Translations under genes and position numbers: made by a program | Notes under the pieces: model-generated | What the model was told of the DNA's origin: nothing | The model's database searches: none | The model's input: only the letters and a program-made list of their open reading frames with translations | Part shown: positions 15,256-18,669 of the stretch, one piece after another | Layout of the letters: each line of letters begins with the position of its first letter | Numbering within the stretch: the stretch's first letter is position 1 | Source of the DNA: JBFKOL01 sp041628815 | Lineage (GTDB): Bacteria; Bacteroidota; Bacteroidia; Chitinophagales; Saprospiraceae | Assembly: GCA_041628815.1 (NCBI GenBank) | Contig: JBFKOL010000045.1 | Location: 1 to 18,669, forward strand | DNA length: 18,669 nucleotides | Direction: 5' to 3'

Positions 15256-16215
15256 GTGGCGGTCGCCGTGGTCCTCGGCGGCGCGTTCGGTATCGTCCCG
15301 GTCCGCTCCCAGGTCCTCCGCCTCGACGTGCGCCGGGTGGAGGCCGCCATTCCTGTGGACGACCCCTGGGACGCGTTCTGGGACGGTGTGCCCGGCCAGC
15401 GGGTGGCGCTGTCCGCCCAGAACGTGGCGCCCCCGTTCGGCGGCGGCACCGTGCCGTCGCTGCTGGCGCGCGGCGTCTACGACGCGGAACGGATCTATCT
15501 GGCACTCGAGTGGGACGACGCCGAGGTCGACGCCACCGCCAACTCGGCCACCGCCTTCTCCGACGGCGCCGCCCTCCAGTTCCCGTCGGCCGAGGCCGGG
15601 GGCGTGCCCCCGTTCACGATCGGCGGACCGGACCTGCCCGTGAACATCTGGCACTGGAAGGCCGTGTGGCAGGCCGACGTCGACGCGGGCTTCGCCACCG
15701 GCGCCGACCGCTACCCCGACACCGCCGTGGACGACTTCCCCGGCGGCGACGACCCGCTCCACCAGCCGGCCCGGGTGCTGGGCAACCCGCTGTCCCAGAC
15801 CGACCACCCGTCGCCCGTCGAGAACCTGATCGCCGAGGGGTTCGGGTCGCTCACCACCGCCACCGCCCAGGACGTCGACGGCGTTGGCGCCTGGCGGGAC
15901 GGGAAGTGGCGGGCGGTGTTCGCCAGGGACCTCGCGTCGCCGGGCGAGGGCCACGCCGTCTTCGCGGCGGGCGAGGACACCGTCGTCGCCTTCGCCGTGT
16001 GGGACGGAGGCGAGGGCGACCGCAACGGTCAGAAGTCGATCGCCCAGTTCATCGAGCTGCGGCTGAGCGAGTCCGTGGTGGGCGCCCCGATCCCGACGGG
16101 CCCCGGGGACGGCGGGGGACCGGCGTCGCCATGGGCATGGACGGCGGCCATGCTGGTGGCCTTCGGCGCCATCGCGCTCATGGCCGAGCGCTCCATGCGG
16201 GGCCGCCGCACGTAG
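15256..16215 (+). CDS. Ethylbenzene-dehydrogenase-like haem-binding protein, membrane anchored
   Basis: The protein resembles the haem b-binding gamma subunit domain of type II DMSO-reductase-family enzymes (ethylbenzene dehydrogenase, chlorate and selenate reductases). Characteristic parts are IPVDDPWDAFWDGVPGQRVALSAQ (32-55), ARGVYDAERIYLALEWDD (71-88), FSDGAALQFP (101-110), and VNIWHWKAVWQADVD (129-143) with K135 a candidate axial haem ligand. A C-terminal helix at about 293-310 followed by ERSMRGRRT would anchor it in the membrane with the domain outside. The GTG at 15256 is only the first possible start. The frame is open upstream through RRQRPRLTALLTVAVAV, which looks like the real signal-anchor, so the native start is probably lost at the join. 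No molybdenum or Fe-S subunits are visible, so the partner complex is unknown. Confidence 0.78.
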   Translation: MAVAVVLGGAFGIVPVRSQVLRLDVRRVEAAIPVDDPWDAFWDGVPGQRVALSAQNVAPPFGGGTVPSLLARGVYDAERIYLALEWDDAEVDATANSATAFSDGAALQFPSAEAGGVPPFTIGGPDLPVNIWHWKAVWQADVDAGFATGADRYPDTAVDDFPGGDDPLHQPARVLGNPLSQTDHPSPVENLIAEGFGSLTTATAQDVDGVGAWRDGKWRAVFARDLASPGEGHAVFAAGEDTVVAFAVWDGGEGDRNGQKSIAQFIELRLSESVVGAPIPTGPGDGGGPASPWAWTAAMLVAFGAIALMAERSMRGRRT

Positions 16216-16249
16216 GGCCCGGCCCCGGCCCGCCGCTAGGGTCGCGGCG

Positions 16250-16657
16250 ATGGACGGGACCGAGGCGCCCCGAGTGATGTTCCTGTGCGTGCACAACGCC
16301 GGGCGGTCGCAGATGGCGGCCGGCTGGCTCCGCCACCTGGCCGGCGACCGGGTGGAGGTGCTGTCGGGGGGCTCGGCACCTGCCGAGTCCGTCAACCCGG
16401 CCGCGGTGGCAGCGATGGCCGAGAAGGGCATCGACATCTCCCGCCAGGTTCCCCACCGCTGGTCCGACGACGAGGTGCGGTCCGCCGACGTGGTGGTGAC
16501 GATGGGCTGCGGCGATTCGTGCCCGGTCTACCCCGGCACCCGCTACCTCGACTGGGAGCTGGACGACCCCGCCGGCATGGGCGTCGAGGCCGTCCGCCCC
16601 ATCCGCGACGAAATCGAACATCGGGTCCGAGGCCTGCTGGCCGAGCTCGGGATGTGA
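16250..16657 (+). CDS. arsC: Arsenate reductase, LMW-phosphatase type
   Basis: A 135-residue cytoplasmic enzyme of the low-molecular-weight tyrosine phosphatase/ArsC fold that reduces arsenate to arsenite. The anion-binding P-loop is FLCVHNAGRSQMA with nucleophile C13 and R19. Two further Cys, C87 and C91, lie in TMGCGDSCPVYPG, and the acid-loop DP is in WELDDPAG (D106-P107). The C-terminus VEAVRPIRDEIEHRV is typical of actinobacterial members. In this phylum such enzymes may use mycothiol or thioredoxin; the two extra Cys favour the thioredoxin-type relay, but this is an inference. The gap to the upstream gene is 34 bases and no arsR or arsenite pump lies beside it within the window. Start ATG 16250 places the P-loop at the usual distance from the N-terminus. 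Confidence 0.93.
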   Translation: MDGTEAPRVMFLCVHNAGRSQMAAGWLRHLAGDRVEVLSGGSAPAESVNPAAVAAMAEKGIDISRQVPHRWSDDEVRSADVVVTMGCGDSCPVYPGTRYLDWELDDPAGMGVEAVRPIRDEIEHRVRGLLAELGM

Positions 16658-16786
16658 ATCAACGCCAAGCGGGGGGCGCAGCCGTCGGACGGCTGAGGCT
16701 GACGTATGCTTCCCCTCGGTGCGGACCTTTGGGCAGATCGGCGCTCTTCCCTTGCGGCCGGCGGATCATTCACGCACAATCGACAT

Positions 16787-17482
16787 ATGCGCGACCGGAC
16801 CCGACCGGAGACCACCGTCGAGCGGCGCCACCGGAGCAGCAGGCCTGCCGGCACTGTTCGCGCCCAGCCGACGATGCCGCTGAACCCTGCTACTGCGGTG
16901 GCCCTCCAGCGAGCCGCCGGCAACGCCGCCGTGGCCCGGCTGGTCGACGCGCGCGCAGCACCCACAGATGTCCAGCGGGCCAGGGACCCCGAGGGCAAGC
17001 CGCTCACGACGGAGAAGGCGGTCGAAGCCGCCCAGAAGAACCTGGAGGCCGCGAACGAGGCGGCGGAGATCGTCGCCAAGGCATCGGGCCTCGAGAAGAA
17101 GACGATCGCAGTAGCGATCTCGGGGCTGCCTTCGATGAGCGGCTGGACGCACTGGGCCGTAGAGGACGAGGAAGCAGGTTTGCTGGAGTTCGAGAACTCC
17201 GCCGTCGCCAATGAATCCGTGTTGGACTACATGTATGGCCTCGCTGATCGTCACGGGTACGCGATCAAGGAGCACAAGCTGTTCGATCACGGCGTGCCGG
17301 GCCGCTACTACGCGTCCCACGCCGAGAAGCAGCTCTCGGTGGTCTACCCGGACGAGCCGATCGGCGTGTCGAAGCGGATGTGCGGCAATTGCCTGGGCTA
17401 CTTCCAGGCGGTGGCCAACGACCGCGACGAACAGCAGGTGGTCGTCGACGTGCGGGACGTCAACGTGTTCGATCCCCAATGA
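16787..17482 (+). CDS. Predicted deaminase-like polymorphic toxin with LQRxAGN motif
   Basis: A 231-residue protein from ATG 16787; the frame is open to ATG 16706 (258 residues), but those extra residues look non-coding. After a basic, disordered N-terminus comes ALQRAAGNAAVARLV (about 40-53), a motif common near the N-terminus of actinobacterial proteins with the eCIS-core (DUF4157) domain and of linked toxins. A charged helical stretch (about 74-108) follows. The C-terminal domain has SHAEKQL (His178, Glu180) and, 18 residues later, MCGNC (Cys199, Cys202), the zinc-binding pattern of the cytidine-deaminase superfamily. It ends VVVDVRDVNVFDPQ. The arrangement fits a delivered toxin deaminating nucleic acid or a nucleotide in a rival cell. 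The usual Pro before the first Cys is Met here. An immunity-like gene starts 15 bases downstream. Activity and delivery route are inferred. Confidence 0.75.
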   Translation: MRDRTRPETTVERRHRSSRPAGTVRAQPTMPLNPATAVALQRAAGNAAVARLVDARAAPTDVQRARDPEGKPLTTEKAVEAAQKNLEAANEAAEIVAKASGLEKKTIAVAISGLPSMSGWTHWAVEDEEAGLLEFENSAVANESVLDYMYGLADRHGYAIKEHKLFDHGVPGRYYASHAEKQLSVVYPDEPIGVSKRMCGNCLGYFQAVANDRDEQQVVVDVRDVNVFDPQ

Positions 17483-17497
17483 TGCGAGGTAGCGCCG

Positions 17498-18115
17498 GTG
17501 CCCTTGCCTGACGAGATGCGGGACCTGGTCGACGCGGCGCTGGCGAGCGTCGCCGAGAACGAGCGGCACGACTTGACGCTGGGGTGGCGCCATTTGCTGT
17601 GGTCGGCGATGGGACCGCGCGACCGTGCCTTCGCCGATGCGGCGCACCGGCGCCGGGCCTCCCTGGCCATACTCGCCGTGCGCAAGGTCGCCCCGATCTG
17701 GCACCGCCTTCGCCCCGAGGACGAATTCGTGGACAACGTGTTGCGCGACGCCGAACGCGTCCTCGCCGGAGACCTCGATCCCGAGGAGGCGAGGGACCGC
17801 GCCGGCGATCTGTGGGTCGACATGGACGATCTCGCCGCCGACGGCGACCTCAACCCGGCTGCCGTCGGCTACGCCGCGATCGGGGCACTGCTGGCTGCCG
17901 CCCGCGACGAGATGTTCGACCCGGACACGGTCGACATCTCCCTGACGGATGCCGACGTCGACGCGTACGAGACGGATGCGGCGTTCGCAGCCGCGGCCGC
18001 CTACGCCGGGGGCCCGCCGTGGGACTCCGATGCGGATGCCGAGGCGCGGCGCGAGTACTGGACCTGGTGGCTCACGGAAGCTCTGCCCCAAGCATGGGAT
18101 CAGGGGTGGGCCTGA
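17498..18115 (+). CDS. Imm5-like immunity protein
   Basis: A 205-residue acidic, all-helical protein without signal peptide or membrane segment, so cytoplasmic. The N-terminal half contains HRRRASLAILAVRKVAPIWH (about 49-68) and the C-terminus ends ARREYWTWWLTEALPQAW (about 183-200), a Trp-rich signature I associate with the Imm5 family of predicted immunity proteins. The GTG start at 17498 is supported by GAGGT at 17486-17490, seven bases upstream; an internal ATG at 17516 is the alternative. It begins 15 bases after the deaminase-like toxin gene on the same strand, the normal toxin-immunity order. Expected role: bind and neutralise the toxin in the producer. Imm5 assignment is from remembered motifs and not from a search. 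Confidence 0.72.
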   Translation: MPLPDEMRDLVDAALASVAENERHDLTLGWRHLLWSAMGPRDRAFADAAHRRRASLAILAVRKVAPIWHRLRPEDEFVDNVLRDAERVLAGDLDPEEARDRAGDLWVDMDDLAADGDLNPAAVGYAAIGALLAAARDEMFDPDTVDISLTDADVDAYETDAAFAAAAAYAGGPPWDSDADAEARREYWTWWLTEALPQAWDQGWA

Positions 18116-18134
18116 TCGGGGGCGCGGAGACCCG

Positions 18135-18669
18135 TCAGCCCTCCTGCGCCAAGTCTCGGAGGCGGCGGCGGTCTACCTTGCCGAGGTGGGTTTGGGGGAG
18201 GCGCTCGAGGACGATGACCCGGCGGGGGTGCTTGTAGGCGTCGAGGCGGTCGAGCGCCCACTGCTTGAGCTCCTCCTCGAGACCGGGCGCCGGCTCCCGG
18301 GCCACGACGAACGCATGCGGCTTGGTGAGGCCGGCGGCGTCCGGCACGCCGACGACGGCGCACTCCAGCACCGCCGGGTGCTCGGCCAGGCAGCCCTCCA
18401 CCTCGGCCGGCACCAGCCACTTGCCGCCCACCTTGAGGGCGTCGTCGCCCCGGCCCACGTAGGTGACGTAGCCGGCGGCGTCCTTGCTGACGAGGTCGCC
18501 CCCCACGAACCACTCCCCGCGGAACGACTCGGCGGTCTTGGCGGCGTTCTGCCAGTAGCCCAGGGCTCGCGAGTTGCCGCGCACCCACAACAGCCCCACC
18601 TCGCCGTTGGCCACGGGCCGGCCGTCGGGGTCCCGCACCTCGACCTCGAAACCGGGCACCGGCTTGCCG
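18135..18669 (-). CDS. Acyl-CoA synthetase C-terminal part, benzoate-CoA ligase-like (5' partial)
   Basis: The C-terminal ~178 residues of an ANL-superfamily adenylating enzyme; the N-terminal adenylation core lies beyond the right edge. The frame is open to the edge and reads GKPVPGFEVEV, so the GTG at 18659 is an internal Val. Visible motifs are the GEWFVGGD segment (the A7-like Asp), YVGRGDDALKVGGKWLVPAEVE (A8 hinge), and LPQTHLGKVDRRRL with the catalytic Lys of A10. The KVGGKWVxPxEVE form and the VGVPDAAGLTKPHAFVV segment favour the benzoate-CoA ligase group over fatty-acid or acetate enzymes. It converges on the immunity gene with 19 bases between stops. Substrate is inferred only. Confidence 0.88.
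   Translation of the reverse strand, partial: GKPVPGFEVEVRDPDGRPVANGEVGLLWVRGNSRALGYWQNAAKTAESFRGEWFVGGDLVSKDAAGYVTYVGRGDDALKVGGKWLVPAEVEGCLAEHPAVLECAVVGVPDAAGLTKPHAFVVAREPAPGLEEELKQWALDRLDAYKHPRRVIVLERLPQTHLGKVDRRRLRDLAQEG

Noticed and set aside
15100..15300. Genomic island or recent horizontal transfer from an actinobacterium
   Set aside because: Genes on both sides are broken at the same point, the actinobacterial composition continues to the window end, and no integrase, tRNA, direct repeat or IS is present.
15061..16437. Long minus-strand open frame of 458 residues spanning the composition break
   Set aside because: It is antisense to the haem-binding protein and arsC, crosses the join, and its translation is Arg/Gly/Val-rich with no family motif. 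High GC removes stop codons and creates such frames.
16285..17214. Plus-strand frame of 309 residues overlapping arsC and the toxin
   Set aside because: Out of frame with two well-supported genes and made mainly of Arg, Gly and Pro; a GC-rich shadow.
16766..18091. Minus-strand open frame of 441 residues opposite the toxin and immunity genes
   Set aside because: Low-complexity Arg/Val/Gly/His-rich translation without motifs; the plus-strand genes have clear motifs and expected spacing.
1..18669. CRISPR arrays, tRNA or rRNA genes, insertion sequences
   Set aside because: I saw no regularly spaced repeats, no cloverleaf-like sequence and no transposase motifs on reading; no computational scan was possible.

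Overview
The window looks like two unrelated genomes joined at about position 15,215. Bases 1 to about 15,210 have moderate GC and come from a Bacteroidota-type bacterium. Evidence is a LytTR response regulator, a secreted protein with a SprB-like repeat and a type IX secretion C-terminal tail, SSS-family sugar transport, and weak Shine-Dalgarno sites. Bases from about 15,220 to the end are very GC-rich and actinobacterial in character (Acidimicrobiia-like is my best guess). The join cuts a cardiolipin synthase after about 120 codons and removes the start of a haem-binding protein. I read it as a probable assembly chimera, so gene neighbourhood should not be interpreted across it.

Bacteroidota part. 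The minus-strand block 8216 to 609 is a compact locus for the glucuronic acid side chains of xylan. In transcription order it holds an SSS symporter, a GH67 alpha-glucuronidase with signal peptide, an SDR oxidoreductase (probable D-mannonate/fructuronate oxidoreductase), mannonate dehydratase UxuA, a broken remnant of a GH3 C-terminal domain, and a CE15-type glucuronoyl esterase. Together they would cut the lignin-glucuronate ester, release (4-O-methyl)glucuronate from xylo-oligosaccharides, import the product and carry it through mannonate to KDG. Uronate isomerase, KDG kinase/aldolase and SusC/D genes are not in the window. Divergent from it, 8385 to 11513 is a plus-strand operon of a lipoprotein TIM-barrel sugar isomerase/epimerase, a Tat-type gluconate-2-dehydrogenase subunit-3 lipoprotein and a GMC oxidoreductase. 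This set suggests periplasmic sugar or glycoside oxidation, possibly of the 3-keto type.

Next come the T9SS-tailed secreted protein on the minus strand, with an 18-bp perfect palindrome upstream; a small membrane protein; an endonuclease/exonuclease/phosphatase-family enzyme; and the truncated cardiolipin synthase. Two intergenic spaces hold simple-repeat-like tracts and stem-loops.

Actinobacterial part. It holds an ethylbenzene-dehydrogenase-like haem-binding protein with a C-terminal membrane anchor, an LMW-phosphatase-type arsenate reductase, and a predicted polymorphic toxin with its immunity gene. The toxin joins an N-terminal LQRxAGNxAV motif, often seen on actinobacterial eCIS-associated proteins, to a C-terminal deaminase-like domain with HAE and CxxC motifs. 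An Imm5-like protein follows 15 bases later. The C-terminal part of a benzoate-CoA-ligase-like enzyme on the minus strand runs off the right edge. The toxin-immunity pair and the GH3 remnant are the most interesting biology here. I see no tRNA, rRNA, CRISPR array or insertion sequence.
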